From contig NZ_BBOJ01000001.1 in assembly GCF_000974445.1 (NCBI RefSeq), forward strand, positions 620,001-684,000: a stretch of DNA of 64,000 nt, written 5' to 3'. Below the pieces are notes generated by a model that made no database searches, was not told the origin of the DNA, and worked only from the letters and a program-made list of their open reading frames with translations. Of this stretch, positions 35,238 to 44,354 are shown one piece after another. A program made the translations under genes and the position numbers. The stretch's first letter is position 1. Each line of letters starts with the position of its first letter. Origin of the DNA: Lentzea aerocolonigenes. GTDB taxonomy: Bacteria > Actinomycetota > Actinomycetes > Mycobacteriales > Pseudonocardiaceae.

Positions 35238-36503
35238 GTGGCGCTCGTCGTCCAGAAGTACGGCGGTTCATCGGTTGAGAGTGCCGAGCGGATCAAACGC
35301 GTGGCCGAGCGCATCGTCGCGACCAAAAAGGCGGGGAACGACGTCGTGGTCGTCGTGTCCGCCATGGGTGACACGACCGACGAGCTGCTCGACCTCGCCC
35401 GCCAGGTGTCCCCGGTGCCGCCCGCACGTGAGCTCGACATGCTGCTCACCTCGGGCGAGCGGATCTCGATGTCGCTGCTCGCGATGGCGATCCACTCGCT
35501 CGGTGCCGAGGCGCGCTCGTACACGGGCTCGCAGGCAGGCGTGATCACCACCTCGGTGCACGGCAAAGCCCGGATCATCGACGTGACTCCCAGCCGGATC
35601 CAGGACGCGACGTCCGAGGGGGCCATCGCGATCGTCGCGGGCTTCCAGGGCGTCTCGCAGGACTCGAAGGAGATCACCACGCTCGGCCGTGGCGGCAGCG
35701 ACACCACCGCGGTGGCGCTCGCGGCGGCGACCAAGGCCGACGTGTGCGAGATCTACACCGACGTGGACGGCGTCTACACCGCCGACCCGCGCATCGTGCC
35801 GAACGCGAAGAAGCTCGACACGATCACGTACGAGGAAATGCTCGAGATGGCCGCCTGTGGCGCCAAGGTGCTGATGCTCCGCTGCGTGGAGTACGCCCGG
35901 CGCTACAACGTCCCCGTGCACGTCCGCTCTTCGTTCAGCAACAAGACCGGAACCATCGTGTCCGGTTCAGTGGAGGACCTTCCCGTGGAACAGGCGATGA
36001 TCACCGGCGTCGCGCACGACCGGTCTGAAGCCAAGATCACCGTGACCGCCGTCCCCGACCACCCCGGCATCGCGGCCAAGATCTTCCGGGTCGTGGCGCA
36101 GGCCGAGCTCGACATCGACATGGTCGTGCAGAACGTCTCGCAGGCCGCGTCCGGGCGCACCGACATCACGTTCACGCTGGCCAAGGTCGACGGTCCGCGT
36201 GCCGTCGCGGCGCTCGAGAAGGCGCGCGGCGAGATCGGGTTCGACCAGGTCCTCTACGACGAGCACGTCGGCAAGGTGTCGCTGATCGGCGCGGGCATGC
36301 GTTCGCACCCCGGCGTCACGGCGACGTTCTGCGAGGCGCTGGCCACGGCCGGCGTCAACATCGACATCATCTCCACCTCGGAGATCCGCATCTCGGTCAT
36401 CTGCCGCGACACCCAGCTCGACGACGCCGTCCGTGCCCTGCACGACGCGTTCGAGCTCGGTGGCGACGAAGAGGCCGTCGTTTACGCAGGGACTGGACGA
36501 TGA
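35238..36503 (+). CDS. lysC: Aspartate kinase (alpha subunit)
   Basis: A 421-residue enzyme phosphorylating aspartate, the entry to lysine, threonine, methionine and diaminopimelate synthesis. GTG 35238 follows AAGGAGG (35223-35229) and gives the family N-terminus [20 protein letters not shown]. The kinase domain holds [17 protein letters not shown] (about 148-164) and the [18 protein letters not shown] motif; two ACT domains (about 265-335 and 345-415) mediate feedback inhibition. Length equals the Corynebacterium LysC alpha. It overlaps asd by 4 nt. Confidence 0.97.
   Translation: MALVVQKYGGSSVESAERIKRVAERIVATKKAGNDVVVVVSAMGDTTDELLDLARQVSPVPPARELDMLLTSGERISMSLLAMAIHSLGAEARSYTGSQAGVITTSVHGKARIIDVTPSRIQDATSEGAIAIVAGFQGVSQDSKEITTLGRGGSDTTAVALAAATKADVCEIYTDVDGVYTADPRIVPNAKKLDTITYEEMLEMAACGAKVLMLRCVEYARRYNVPVHVRSSFSNKTGTIVSGSVEDLPVEQAMITGVAHDRSEAKITVTAVPDHPGIAAKIFRVVAQAELDIDMVVQNVSQAASGRTDITFTLAKVDGPRAVAALEKARGEIGFDQVLYDEHVGKVSLIGAGMRSHPGVTATFCEALATAGVNIDIISTSEIRISVICRDTQLDDAVRALHDAFELGGDEEAVVYAGTGR
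35985..36503 (+). CDS. Aspartate kinase beta subunit (internal in-frame start)
   Basis: GTG 35985 is codon 250 of lysC, preceded by its own Shine-Dalgarno GGAGG (35972-35976) with 8-nt spacing. Translation from here yields a 172-residue peptide containing only the ACT domains. In corynebacteria lysC is known to encode alpha (421 residues) and beta (172 residues) subunits from nested starts; both lengths match here. Confidence 0.7.
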   Translation: MEQAMITGVAHDRSEAKITVTAVPDHPGIAAKIFRVVAQAELDIDMVVQNVSQAASGRTDITFTLAKVDGPRAVAALEKARGEIGFDQVLYDEHVGKVSLIGAGMRSHPGVTATFCEALATAGVNIDIISTSEIRISVICRDTQLDDAVRALHDAFELGGDEEAVVYAGTGR

Positions 36504-37564
36504 CCGCGCCTGTACTCGCGCTGGTTGGCGCGACCGGTGCCGTCGGCACCGTGATGATCGACATCATGAACACCCGCTCCGACTTCCCGTGGGGCGAGGT
36601 CCGGCTGATCGCGTCGCCGCGGTCGGCGGGCAAGAAGATCAGCGTGCGCGGCCAGGAGCTGACGGTCATCGCGCTCTCGCCAGAGGCGTTCGACGGCGTC
36701 GACATCGCGATGTTCGACGTGCCGGACGAGGTCTCGGCCGAGTGGGCCCCGATCGCCGCTTCCCGCGGTGCCATCGCGATCGACAACTCCGGTGCGTTCC
36801 GGATGGACGCGGACGTGCCGCTGGTCGTGCCCGAGGTCAACGCGGACCAGATCGACAACCGCCCGCGCGGCATCATCTCGAACCCGAACTGCACGACGCT
36901 GTCGATGATGGCGTCGCTCGGTGCCCTGCACCGCGAGTTCGAGCTCAAGGAACTGGTCGTGGCCTCGTACCAGGCCGCGTCCGGCGCAGGGCAGTCCGGC
37001 GTCGACCGCCTGTACGCCGAGGTCAGCGCGCTGGCCGGCAAGGAGGCGGGTGTCGTCGCGGGTGACGTGGCGCAGGCGCTCGCCGCCGCCGGTCTGTCGG
37101 CAGAGGACTCGCCGTTCCCGGCTCCGCTGGTGCTCAACGTGGTGCCGTGGGCGGGTTCGCTCAAGGACGACGGCTGGTCGTCGGAGGAGCTCAAGGTCCG
37201 CAACGAGGCCCGCAAGATCCTCGGCATCCCGGACCTGAAGGTCTCCGCGACGTGCGTGCGCGTCCCGGTCGTCACCACGCACTCGCTGTCCGTCCACGCG
37301 ACGTTCGCCCGCGAGGTCACGGTCGAGGCCGCTCACAAGATCTTCGAGGAGCAGCCGACCATCGTCCTCATCGACGACCCGGCCGCGAAGAAGTTCCCGA
37401 CGCCCGCCGACGTGGTGGGCGGCGACCCGACGTACGTGGGCCGCGTGCGCCAGGCGCTGGACTTCCCGAACACGCTGGACTTCTTCGTGTGCGGTGACAA
37501 CCTGCGCAAGGGCGCGGCGCTGAACACCTACGAGGTCGCGGAAGAACTCGCGAAGCGCCTCTGA
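36500..37564 (+). CDS. asd: Aspartate-semialdehyde dehydrogenase
   Basis: A 354-residue enzyme reducing aspartyl phosphate to aspartate semialdehyde. It has the NADP-binding [16 protein letters not shown] (8-23), the active-site Cys131 in [18 protein letters not shown] near 163 and a C-terminal [17 protein letters not shown] 36500 overlaps the lysC stop by 4 nt, the standard lysC-asd operon. Confidence 0.97.
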   Translation: MTAPVLALVGATGAVGTVMIDIMNTRSDFPWGEVRLIASPRSAGKKISVRGQELTVIALSPEAFDGVDIAMFDVPDEVSAEWAPIAASRGAIAIDNSGAFRMDADVPLVVPEVNADQIDNRPRGIISNPNCTTLSMMASLGALHREFELKELVVASYQAASGAGQSGVDRLYAEVSALAGKEAGVVAGDVAQALAAAGLSAEDSPFPAPLVLNVVPWAGSLKDDGWSSEELKVRNEARKILGIPDLKVSATCVRVPVVTTHSLSVHATFAREVTVEAAHKIFEEQPTIVLIDDPAAKKFPTPADVVGGDPTYVGRVRQALDFPNTLDFFVCGDNLRKGAALNTYEVAEELAKRL

Positions 37565-37607
37565 TCTGTCCCGCTGTCGCCGCCCGGCCAGGTAGGGTCG
37601 GGCGGCG

Positions 37608-38171
37608 ATGGGGGAGATCGAGTGGATCAGGCCGCCCCGCCTCACCGAGGTCGTGGCCGCCTATCAAGGGTTTGCCGCGGGTGCGGGTGTCCGAACAGGA
37701 CTGGTCGACCAGCTGGTCGCGTGTTCTGCCGACGATCCCGCGAAGGCGCTGGCGGAGTGGGCCGCGAAGCCCGCCGTGCAGCCGGATCTGGTGTCCCGGC
37801 AAGGAGCCCGTGACCAGGTCAAGATCCATTACCGCGGCAAGATCAGGTCGCAGGGGCCAGGAGCGTTGATCTGGGCGCTGCCCGCCGCCGTCCAGCGTCT
37901 AGACGAGGACCGGATCCGCGAGCTCGTCGCGCTCACGCACGGCCCGGACTCCCCGGCCGTCGAAGCCGTGGTCCTGCTGGCCGAACACCTCTTCACATCG
38001 TCGGAGCTCGAACCTCCCGACGCCGACCCGTTCACCGCCGCGGGTGCGCTGGCACAGGCCGTGCGCGGTGAGGGCAGGGGTGTCGCGCGAGCGATCGCCG
38101 GTGCGTTGCAGGGCGGGCCGGAGCACGAGATCCGGCACGTCGCCGAAGAGCTGTACCGGAGGTCGTGGTGA
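37608..38171 (+). CDS. Conserved hypothetical protein upstream of the ADP-ribosylglycohydrolase
   Basis: I do not recognise this 187-residue protein. It is soluble, mainly helical by composition, with IEWIRPPRLTEVVAAYQGFAA at the start, a central basic segment (RDQVKIHYRGKIRSQGPGALIW, about 70-90) and a C-terminal stretch rich in Ala/Glu (HEIRHVAEELYRRSW). No cysteine pair, TM segment or P-loop is seen. Its stop overlaps the GTG of the ADP-ribosylglycohydrolase, so the two are coupled and may work together. Confidence 0.6.
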   Translation: MGEIEWIRPPRLTEVVAAYQGFAAGAGVRTGLVDQLVACSADDPAKALAEWAAKPAVQPDLVSRQGARDQVKIHYRGKIRSQGPGALIWALPAAVQRLDEDRIRELVALTHGPDSPAVEAVVLLAEHLFTSSELEPPDADPFTAAGALAQAVRGEGRGVARAIAGALQGGPEHEIRHVAEELYRRSW

Positions 38172-39646
38172 GCAGGCCGTTGACCCCGATGGAACACCTG
38201 CTGGCGAAGTACGAAGGCGACGTCAACGGCTTCGGCCACCACGCGGCGCACGGTGAGTTGCTCGTTCCCGGTGAGTCGCTGCTGACCGACGTCGAGGTGC
38301 TCGACGTCTACACGGACGAGTCGCGGATGCCGGCGGATGTCGAGCAGTGGAACCGCCTCCCGTTGCACACGATCCTCAGCAGACTGGTCAAGATCTCGCC
38401 GCAGCGGCTGCACGTCAATCCCGGTCAGCCGTTCGACACCGAGTTCGATTTCACCGAACTGGGTGACGCCGCCGCGCAGCACATGCGGATCTGCGGGTGC
38501 GGTGAACGGCCGTCCGCCACGCGCGAGGCCCGCCGCTGGGCCGATGCCGCGGGCCGCAGGTTCTTCGTGGTGCGGCACAAGGACAACGCACGGCTGCGCG
38601 GATGCCTGACCGCGGGCGCGATCGGTGACGCGCTCGGTGCGAACACCGAGAACCTGCCGATGGAGGTCATCCATGAACGGCACGGGCCGGACGGCATCAC
38701 GGACCTGCCGGAGAAACCGGACATCACCGACGACACCCAGATGACGCTGTTCACGTTCGAGGCGGTCATCAGGTGGCACGTCCTCGAACGACTCAGCGGT
38801 CCCGCCGATCTCACCGCCGTCACGCAGAACGCCTACCAGCGGTGGCTGCACACGCAGAAAACGCCGTGGGAGAAGGCACGCGGCGCACTGTCCACTCTGG
38901 AGGAACCGGACGGCTGGCTGATCACGCACCGGGACCTGTTCCGGATGCGCGCGCCCGGACTCACGTGCACGAGCGCGTTGCAGGAGTTCGCCCGCACCGG
39001 TGAGCAGGCCTCGATCACCAAGCCCGTCAACAACTCCAAGGGCTGCGGCGGAGCCATGAGGGTCGCGCCGGTCGCGCTCGCCGACGAGGACCCGCAGATG
39101 GTGTTCGCGCTGGCGGCCGCCAACGCGGCGCTGACCCACGGCCACCCGAGCGGCTACCTGTCGGCAGGCGTGTTCGCCGTGCTGGTGCACCAACTGTTGC
39201 GCGGCAAGGGTTTGCCGGAAGCGCTCGAGGTGGCGGTCGACTCGCTCGTCCGGCGTGAGGACCACGAAGAAGTCGTCGCCGCCATCGAGCACGCCGTCGA
39301 ACTGGCCGCGCTGGGGGAGCCGAGCGTGGCGCGCGTCGAGGAACTGGGACGCGGCGGCGTCGGCGACACCGCGCTCGCGATCGCGCTGTACTCGGCGCTC
39401 GTCACCGACGACCCCAACGAGGCGTTGCTGATCTCGGTCAACCACGGCGGCGACAACGACTCGACGGCGTCGATGTGCGGCAACCTCGTCGGCGCGCTGC
39501 ACGGCATCGGCAAGATCCGCCCGGACTGGGTCGAGCGCGTGCAGTTCCGCGACGTCATCGACCGGATGGTCTCCGACTGGGAGCTCGAGAACAGCCCGGC
39601 CGCACCGGTGGCACAGGAGTGGTTCACCCGCTACCCACCGTCCTAG
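38168..39646 (+). CDS. ADP-ribosylglycohydrolase family protein with N-terminal extension
   Basis: A 492-residue protein. Residues about 145-475 form an ADP-ribosylglycohydrolase (ARH/DraG) domain: GCLTAGAIGDALGANTE, the metal-binding DITDDTQMTLFT (about 179), NNSKGCGGAMRVAP, AALTHGHPSGYLSAG and GGDNDSTASMCGNLVGALHG near 420, where the usual GGDxDT is GGDNDS. The first 140 residues are a separate domain with a CGCGE motif that I do not recognise. It would remove ADP-ribose from a protein or small molecule. GTG 38168 overlaps the previous stop; a GTG three bases earlier is also possible. Confidence 0.85.
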   Translation: MSRPLTPMEHLLAKYEGDVNGFGHHAAHGELLVPGESLLTDVEVLDVYTDESRMPADVEQWNRLPLHTILSRLVKISPQRLHVNPGQPFDTEFDFTELGDAAAQHMRICGCGERPSATREARRWADAAGRRFFVVRHKDNARLRGCLTAGAIGDALGANTENLPMEVIHERHGPDGITDLPEKPDITDDTQMTLFTFEAVIRWHVLERLSGPADLTAVTQNAYQRWLHTQKTPWEKARGALSTLEEPDGWLITHRDLFRMRAPGLTCTSALQEFARTGEQASITKPVNNSKGCGGAMRVAPVALADEDPQMVFALAAANAALTHGHPSGYLSAGVFAVLVHQLLRGKGLPEALEVAVDSLVRREDHEEVVAAIEHAVELAALGEPSVARVEELGRGGVGDTALAIALYSALVTDDPNEALLISVNHGGDNDSTASMCGNLVGALHGIGKIRPDWVERVQFRDVIDRMVSDWELENSPAAPVAQEWFTRYPPS

Positions 39647-39656
39647 GGTGAGATCC

Positions 39657-40385
39657 ATGGCGGAGAGCGACGAGCAGTACGACGCGCTGGGTGCGATCTA
39701 CGAGCGCGCCAAGCACATCCCCACCGGCCTGGCCGAGCGCGCCACCCTGCTGTCCGCGGTCGGTGACCTGCGCGGCAAGGCGGTGCTGGACGTGGCGTGC
39801 GGCACCGGGTTCTACGCGCGGCTCTTCCACGACCTGGGCGCGACGACGGTCGTGGGCGTCGACTCGGCCGGCGAGATGATCGGCTACGCCCGCCACGTCG
39901 AGAAGCGCGAACAGCGCGGCATCACCTACGAGCAGCACGACGCGACCACACTGCCGGTGCTCGGCGAGTTCGACGTGGTGACCGCGGTGTGGCTGCTCGG
40001 CTACGCGGACGACGTGCCCGCCCTCGACGCCATGGTCGCGAACCTTGTCGCCAACCTCGCTCCCGGCGGACGGCTCGTCGTGCTCGTGCCGAACCCCGAA
40101 CCGGACTGGGAGCTGTACGCGAAGTACGGCCGCTACGGCTACGAGATCATCCCGACCGGCCCGATGAACCTGAAGCAGCCGGTCAGGGTGCAGGTCCTCG
40201 GCGACCCGCCGTTCGACTTCGACTCCTTCTACTGGGAGCGCGGCGTGTTCGACGGCGCGCTCACCCGTGCGGGACTGGCAGAGGTCACCCGCCAGCCGGT
40301 CGTGGTGCCGGACGAAGAGGAGTCCTGGGACGCACTGCTGCAGTGCCCGAGCTTCGGCGTCTTCACCGCCGTGCGGTCCTCGTGA
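39657..40385 (+). CDS. Class I SAM-dependent methyltransferase
   Basis: A 242-residue enzyme with the SAM-binding motif AVLDVACGTGFYARLFHDLG (about 43-62), acidic motif II VVGVDSAGEM, and EFDVVTAVWLLGYADD motif post-I. The C-terminal half (FDFDSFYWERGVFDGALTRAGL) is the usual substrate-binding cap; substrate unknown. ATG 39657 lies 11 nt after the ARH stop. Its stop overlaps the gluconokinase GTG. Confidence 0.85.
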   Translation: MAESDEQYDALGAIYERAKHIPTGLAERATLLSAVGDLRGKAVLDVACGTGFYARLFHDLGATTVVGVDSAGEMIGYARHVEKREQRGITYEQHDATTLPVLGEFDVVTAVWLLGYADDVPALDAMVANLVANLAPGGRLVVLVPNPEPDWELYAKYGRYGYEIIPTGPMNLKQPVRVQVLGDPPFDFDSFYWERGVFDGALTRAGLAEVTRQPVVVPDEEESWDALLQCPSFGVFTAVRSS

Positions 40386-41797
40386 TCGTCCTCGCGGTGG
40401 ACCTCGGCACCACCGCCACCAAGGTCGTCGCGGTCGACGCGCAGGCTCGCGTCATCGCCTCGACGGAACGCGCGTACCCGATGCGCACCAGCGGTCTCGA
40501 AGCCGTGCACGACCCTCAGCACGTGCTCGACGCCGCGTTCGACGCCCTGCGCGAGCTGGCGTCCGACGACGTGCGGGCCATCGCGCTGACCGGTGCCATG
40601 CACTCGATCATGGGCCTCGACGCCGACCTGCGTCCGGTCACCGAGTCGTTGAGCTGGGCCGACAACCGCGCGGTCGAGCAGACCGAACGCCTGCGCGGGA
40701 CGGCGGAGGGCCGCGAGCTGCACCAGGCGACCGGCGCGCCGATCCACTCGTTCACGCCGCTGATGAAGCTCGCCTGGTTCCACGAGAACGGCGTCCGCGC
40801 CGCGAAGTGGTGCGAGATCAAGGACTTCGTGCACCTCCACCTCACCGGTGCGCTGCTCAACGAGCACTCGTGCGGCTCGGGCACGGGCCTGATGAACGTC
40901 AACACCCTCCAGTGGCACGAGCCGTCGCTGGAGTTCGCGGGCATCACCGCGGACCAGCTCCCGCCGCTCGTCGAACCCACCCACTCGACGCCGCTGAAAG
41001 CCGAGATCCCCGGTCTGCGCCGAGGCATCCCGGTGATCGTCGGCGGCGGTGACGGGCCGCTCGGCAACCTGGGCGTCGGTGCGGCCACCCCCGGCGCCGG
41101 CGCGGTTTCGCTCGGCACGTCGGGCGCACTCCGCGTGGCCCAGCAGGGTCCGGGCGTCGACGCGGAGGGCCGCACGTTCAGCTACGCCATCGCCGAGGGG
41201 CTCTGGGTCCGCGGCGGCGCGATCAGCAACGGCGGTGTCGTCGCGCAGTGGGCTTCGGAGACGTTCGGCATCCCCATCGGTGATCTTCTCGACCAGGCTT
41301 CGACGGCCGACTCGGACGGCCTCGTCGCGCTGCCGTACCTGCTGGGGGAACGCGCGCCGTGGTGGGACCCGACCGCGCACGCCGCGCTGCTGGGCCTGCG
41401 TCGCGAACACACCCCGCAGCAGATCACCAAGGCACTGGTCGAGGGCGTGTGCCAGCAGCTGGCGCTGGTGCTCGAAGCCGTCCCGCACGTGACGTCGTTG
41501 CGGATCACCGGCGGCGCCTTCCGCGCGCCGGTGTGGGCGCAGACCCTGGCGAACGCGCTCGGCACGCCGTTGCACCTCACCGAGGACACCGGTGGGTCGG
41601 CCGTGGGCGCGGCGCTGCTGGCGTGGCGCGCTCTCGACGAGATCCCGAGCTTGACCGTCGACCTCGTGCGGCCGATCCGGACGATCACGCCGGACGAGGA
41701 CGCGATCAGGCGGTATGCGCGGGCACGGCCGTTCGTGGCGAAGGCGTACCGGGCGCTGGAGGAGCTGTACAGCGAGGACACCGGCCCCAGAACGTGA
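40382..41797 (+). CDS. Gluconokinase (FGGY carbohydrate kinase)
   Basis: A 471-residue FGGY kinase. It has the phosphate-binding VIVLAVDLGTTATKVVAVD start, GAMHSIMGLD (about 74), the ATP-site SLGTSGALRVA (about 241) and ITGGAFRAPVWAQTLANALG (about 377) with the FGGY signature region, then GSAVGAALLAW. Best fit is gluconokinase, phosphorylating gluconate to 6-phosphogluconate; other sugar acids are possible. GTG 40382 overlaps the methyltransferase stop. Confidence 0.8.
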   Translation: MIVLAVDLGTTATKVVAVDAQARVIASTERAYPMRTSGLEAVHDPQHVLDAAFDALRELASDDVRAIALTGAMHSIMGLDADLRPVTESLSWADNRAVEQTERLRGTAEGRELHQATGAPIHSFTPLMKLAWFHENGVRAAKWCEIKDFVHLHLTGALLNEHSCGSGTGLMNVNTLQWHEPSLEFAGITADQLPPLVEPTHSTPLKAEIPGLRRGIPVIVGGGDGPLGNLGVGAATPGAGAVSLGTSGALRVAQQGPGVDAEGRTFSYAIAEGLWVRGGAISNGGVVAQWASETFGIPIGDLLDQASTADSDGLVALPYLLGERAPWWDPTAHAALLGLRREHTPQQITKALVEGVCQQLALVLEAVPHVTSLRITGGAFRAPVWAQTLANALGTPLHLTEDTGGSAVGAALLAWRALDEIPSLTVDLVRPIRTITPDEDAIRRYARARPFVAKAYRALEELYSEDTGPRT

Positions 41798-41909
41798 CCT
41801 CGGCACGTTCGACGTGGAACCCGGCGAGCTCGGCCGCCGGCTCGAAGACGCAGTCCACGTCCTCGATCCGCCCGCATTCGCGACACACGAGGTGGTCCAG
41901 AGCTGGCAC
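41706..41909 (-). pseudogene. C-terminal remnant of a FurA/CatR-type Fur family repressor
   Basis: The reading frame encodes LDHLVCRECGRIEDVDC, FHVERAEVTFWG and GRCPRC, which together match the C-terminal dimerisation/metal domain of FurA/CatR-type peroxide-sensing Fur proteins (two CxxC pairs and the DVDC, AEVTFWG stretches). The whole N-terminal winged helix and first part of the hinge (about 90 residues) is absent; upstream sequence does not encode it in any frame. The tail runs antisense into the gluconokinase 3' end. Presumably inactive. Confidence 0.7.
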
Positions 41910-41968
41910 CTGACCACACTAGTACTGCGATCTTGAGCACATCAAGAAAACGAAAGGTTAAACATTTT

Positions 41969-41988
41969 GCCATCCCGGTGAGGATGGC
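41969..41988 (+). promoter_or_regulatory. Hairpin covering the Shine-Dalgarno of the MFS pseudogene
   Basis: GCCATCC (41969-41975) pairs with GGATGGC (41982-41988), loop CGGTGA. The purine-rich SD (GAGGA) is in the loop and right arm, four bases before GTG 41992, so it may limit translation. Confidence 0.35.
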
Positions 41989-41991
41989 CTT

Positions 41992-43182
41992 GTGGATCTC
42001 GCTCCCTTCAAACACGTTCTCATGCTGCCCAGGGTTCGTTCTCTCGCGTTGTTGATGTTCTTCGCGAGGATGCCTCCCGCAGCGACCGGCGTGATCCTCA
42101 CGTTGCACGTCGCGGTCACGCTCGACCAGGGCTACGGCGCCGCCGGACTGGTCGGCGCCGCCGGCACGATCGGCATGGGGCTCGGCGCTCCGATGATGGG
42201 CAGGCTGGTCGACGAACGCGGCCTGCGCGCGATGCTGAGGGTGAGCGTCACGGCGACCGCGGCGTTCTGACTCACCGCGCCGTTGATGGGTTACTGGACG
42301 TTGCTGGTCAGCTCGTTCGTCGTCGGTCTGCTCGGCGTGCCGATGATGTCGATCGGCCGGCAGGTGATCACCGCGCTCGTCCCGGACAGCCAGCGGCGGG
42401 TCGCGTTGTCGGTCGACTCGATCTCGGTCGAGCTGTCGTTCATGGGTGGGCCCGCGCTCGGCGTGTTCGTGGCGACGAAGTTCTCCACCAACGTCGCGTT
42501 GATGTTCATCGGCGTGTCGCTCCTGGTCGCGGGCGTGCTGCTGTACTGGGCGAATCCGCCGACGGTCCACGAGGACGAGGTCGTCGACGGGCCGAAGCCG
42601 AGGATCGTGGAGTGGATGCGCGGCCGGATCGTCGGCGTGCTGGTCGTGTGCACGGGCGCGACCGTGTGCCTCGCCGGCATGGAGGTCTCGGCGATCGCGT
42701 CGCTGGAGCACATCGGCAAGCAGAGCTGGCTCGGTGCGGTGTTCTTCGCGATGTGCGCGGCGTCGATCGTGGGCGGTCTGGTCTACGGCGGCGTGAAGAG
42801 GGCGCCCAGCGTGCTGGTCCTGCTCGCGCTGATGGCCGCGTTGGAGATCCCGGTCGGACTGGGCGACGGCAACGTGCTGCTGCTGTGCCTGCTCCTCGTT
42901 CCGATGAACCTCATGTGCGCGCCGTTGATCGCGGCGTGCGGTGAGCAGATCAGCAGGCTCGCGCCGCCGACCGCCCGTGGCCTGGCGATGGGTCTGCAGG
43001 GGTCGGCGTTCACCGTCGGCGGCGCGATCGGCGCACCGCTCGCCGGTGTCGCGATCGACCGCGGCGGCGCTCCTGCCGGGTTCGCGGTCGTCGGCGTGGC
43101 CGGGCTCGTGGTGGCGGGTGTCGCCTGGGCGCTCGCCCGGCAACGTAAACCCGTTGCCACCGGGGTGACGATGGCACCGTGA
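41992..43182 (+). pseudogene. MFS transporter interrupted by an in-frame TGA
   Basis: The frame from GTG 41992 to 43182 encodes a 12-TM major facilitator closely related to the next gene, but has one TGA at 42268-42270 (after codon 92). At the aligned position the paralogue has Trp (VFWVTAPLMDYY versus AAF*LTAPLMGYW), so a single TGG-to-TGA change explains it. The rest of the frame is intact, indicating a very recent nonsense mutation, a sequencing error, or readthrough. Restored length is about 396 residues. Its stop overlaps the paralogue's GTG. Confidence 0.8.
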
Positions 43183-44354
43183 ACCTCGCCCCGTTCAAGT
43201 CCGTCCTGGCGCTGCCCGGGGTACGACCGCTGATGCTGCTGATGCTGTTCGCCAGGATCCCTCCGACGGCGGCCGGCGTCACAGTGACCCTGCACGTCGT
43301 CACCACGCTCGACGAGGGGTACGCGGCGGCCGGCTCGGTCGGTTTCGCGACCATGATCGGTCTCGGCCTCGGGTCGCCGCTGATGGGCAAGCTGGTCGAC
43401 AGCAAGGGGCTGCGGATCACGCTGATGCTCAGCCTGCTGGAGGGCGTCTTCTGGGTCACCGCGCCGTTGATGGACTACTACGTGCTGCTCGTTCTCGCGT
43501 TCGCCAACGGTCTGGTGGCGGTGCCGGTGATGTCGATCGGCAGGCAGGCGCTCACCGCGATCGTGCCCGAGCCGCAGCGAAGGCCGGCGTTCTCGTTGGA
43601 CTCGATCTCGGTCGAGCTGTCGTTCATGGTCGGGCCCGCTGCGGGTGTGCTGATCGCGACGAAGTTCTCGTCCGGCATCGCGCTGGTCTCGATCGGTGTG
43701 GCGATCCTGGTCGCGAGCGCGGTGCTCTTCGTCGTGAACCCGGTGCTGGTGCACGAGGACGAGGTCGCGGAAGGACCGCCACCGAAGCTGCGGGAGTGGT
43801 TGCGCGGGCCGATGATCGCGGCGTTGATCATCCCGTTCGGCGCCACGATGTCGTTGTCGGGGATGGAGATCGCGTCCATCGCCTCGCTGGAGCACGCGGG
43901 GAAGCAGGCCTGGCTCAGCTTGATCTTCGTGGTGATGTGCGCCGCGTCGGCGTTGGGCGGGCTCGTCTACGGCGGCCTGAAACGGGCGCCGGGAGGACTG
44001 GCCCTGCTGGCGATCATGTCGGCGCTGCTGATCCCGGTCGGCATCGGCGACGGCAACGTGTGGCTGCTGGCGCTCGCGCTCGTTCCGGCGAACCTGGCGT
44101 GCGCGCCGACCATCGCCGCCTCGTCCGAGCAGATCGCCAAGATCGCGCCGCCGACGGCACGCGGGCTGGCGCTGGGACTGCAGGGCTCGGCGTTCACGTT
44201 CGGCGTTGCCGCAGGTCAGCCGCTCGCGGGGGTCGCCGTGGACCACAGCGGACCCCCGCTCGGCTTCGTCGTCGCCGGTCTGGCCGGACTGACGATCGCG
44301 GGACTGGGCCGGGTGCTGTCCCGTCAGCGTCAGGCGGTCTCGGCCACGTCCTGA
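43179..44354 (+). CDS. MFS transporter, intact tandem paralogue
   Basis: A 391-residue 12-TM transporter starting MNLAPFKSVLALPGVRPLML (GTG). It carries GSPLMGKLVDSKGLR after TM2 in place of a classical motif A, DSISVELSFMVGPAAGVLIATKFS in TM5 and a central loop NPVLVHEDEVAEGPPPKLREWLRG. The upstream frame is its paralogue across the full length. Substrate unknown, perhaps a drug or siderophore exporter. Tail overlaps the esterase by 25 nt. Confidence 0.85.
   Translation: MNLAPFKSVLALPGVRPLMLLMLFARIPPTAAGVTVTLHVVTTLDEGYAAAGSVGFATMIGLGLGSPLMGKLVDSKGLRITLMLSLLEGVFWVTAPLMDYYVLLVLAFANGLVAVPVMSIGRQALTAIVPEPQRRPAFSLDSISVELSFMVGPAAGVLIATKFSSGIALVSIGVAILVASAVLFVVNPVLVHEDEVAEGPPPKLREWLRGPMIAALIIPFGATMSLSGMEIASIASLEHAGKQAWLSLIFVVMCAASALGGLVYGGLKRAPGGLALLAIMSALLIPVGIGDGNVWLLALALVPANLACAPTIAASSEQIAKIAPPTARGLALGLQGSAFTFGVAAGQPLAGVAVDHSGPPLGFVVAGLAGLTIAGLGRVLSRQRQAVSATS

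Noticed and set aside
41940-41968. AT-rich stretch before the MFS pseudogene as a Fur or Zur box
   Set aside because: AAAACGAAAGGTTAAACATTTT has A/T-rich ends, but no TGAAAA/TTTTCA dyad; it does not fit a known box.
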